Positions 5,620 through 5,941 of a stretch of DNA of 5,941 nucleotides are shown piece after piece. The stretch covers positions 1,349,819-1,355,759 of the forward strand of contig CP070840.1 in assembly GCA_020342025.1 (NCBI GenBank), given 5' to 3'. The position numbers and the translations under genes are program-made. The notes beneath the pieces were generated by a model that saw only the letters and a program-made list of their open reading frames with translations, did no database searches and was not told where the DNA came from. Every line of letters starts with the position of its first letter. Positions within the stretch are counted from its first letter, which is position 1. Origin of the DNA: Deltaproteobacteria bacterium. GTDB lineage: Bacteria; Desulfobacterota; DSM-4660; Desulfatiglandales; HGW-15.

Positions 5620-5941
5620 ATGATCTGCATTCCCATCACCGCCAAAAATACTGAGGAGGCCCTCGAAAGAATAGCCCGGGCCAATGCCGTCGGTGATATG
5701 CTAGAAATTCGTCTGGACATGATGGAGAACTTCGATCTGCACGAAATGATTCAGGCCGCATCCAAGCCTGCGCTGGTTACCTACCGATCCATAGGGGAAG
5801 GGGGAAAAGGAACCGCGGATGATAAGACGCAAGCTAGTTACTTGTTAAGTGCTCTTGAAGAAGGTGCAGAACTTGTGGATGTGGAGCGGCGTTTACCTGA
5901 AGAATGGCGGGGAAAAATCTTTCGGGCACGCGGTAAGTCCA
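5620..5941 (+). CDS. aroD: Type I 3-dehydroquinate dehydratase, N-terminal part (3' end outside window)
   Basis: This enzyme dehydrates 3-dehydroquinate to 3-dehydroshikimate, shikimate-pathway step 3; type I enzymes use a Schiff-base lysine. The ATG at 5620 opens a frame that continues to the window end, giving 107 complete codons. The N-terminus MICIPITA is typical of the family. EIRLD (29-33) and LVTYRSIGEGGKG (52-64) match the substrate-binding EWRxD and TxRxxxEGG blocks, and ELVDVE comes at the next barrel strand. The catalytic His and Lys would lie beyond the window. An in-frame TAG at 5614-5616 rules out an earlier start, yet no purine-rich ribosome site is visible in the 22-base gap after tyrA. 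Whether the gene is fused to shikimate dehydrogenase (aroE), as happens in some bacteria, cannot be seen here. Confidence 0.93.
   Translation, partial: MICIPITAKNTEEALERIARANAVGDMLEIRLDMMENFDLHEMIQAASKPALVTYRSIGEGGKGTADDKTQASYLLSALEEGAELVDVERRLPEEWRGKIFRARGKS

Noticed and set aside
1..5941. tRNA, rRNA, CRISPR array, transposase or phage genes
   Set aside because: I looked on both strands and saw no cloverleaf, regularly spaced repeats, or mobile-element proteins.

Overview
The window is most of an aromatic amino acid (chorismate, phenylalanine, tyrosine) biosynthesis cluster, with every recognisable gene on the + strand. Gene content suggests a Desulfobacterota (former deltaproteobacterial) chromosome. 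An archaeal-type ADTH-synthase-like gene sits beside pheA and tyrA, as I recall for Desulfovibrio-type clusters, and the gaps hold repeats of a kind I associate with that group. This placement is inference from family resemblance; no search was run.

Layout: 1-288 is the 3' end of aroC (chorismate synthase). 289-628 is a gap with a strong hairpin and a MITE-like inverted-repeat element (353-505). 629-1450 is an intact gene of the ADTH synthase / class I FBP aldolase (DhnA) family. 1451-1829 is a second gap with another MITE-like element (1536-1725), an inverted repeat and a 12-bp palindrome. From 1830 a tightly packed run follows: aroF (DAHP synthase), aroB (3-dehydroquinate synthase, GTG start one base after the aroF stop), pheA (chorismate mutase-prephenate dehydratase-ACT), tyrA (prephenate dehydrogenase, ATGA overlap with pheA) and the 5' part of aroD (type I 3-dehydroquinate dehydratase), cut by the window end.

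Together AroF, AroB and AroD catalyse shikimate-pathway steps 1-3, AroC the last step to chorismate, PheA the branch to phenylpyruvate and TyrA the branch to 4-hydroxyphenylpyruvate. Shikimate dehydrogenase, shikimate kinase and EPSP synthase are not in view.

The main surprise is the ADTH-synthase-like protein. It is full length with a strong ribosome binding site, and its phosphate-binding loops look conserved. Yet the three residues that carry out catalysis in the archaeal enzyme (Asp33, Tyr153 and Schiff-base Lys184 of MJ0400) appear as Ile25, Asp141 and Arg171. It also sits in a cluster that already has canonical DAHP synthase and AroB, and is flanked by two repeat elements with related ends. 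It may be a repurposed aldolase-fold protein of unknown function in aromatic metabolism.
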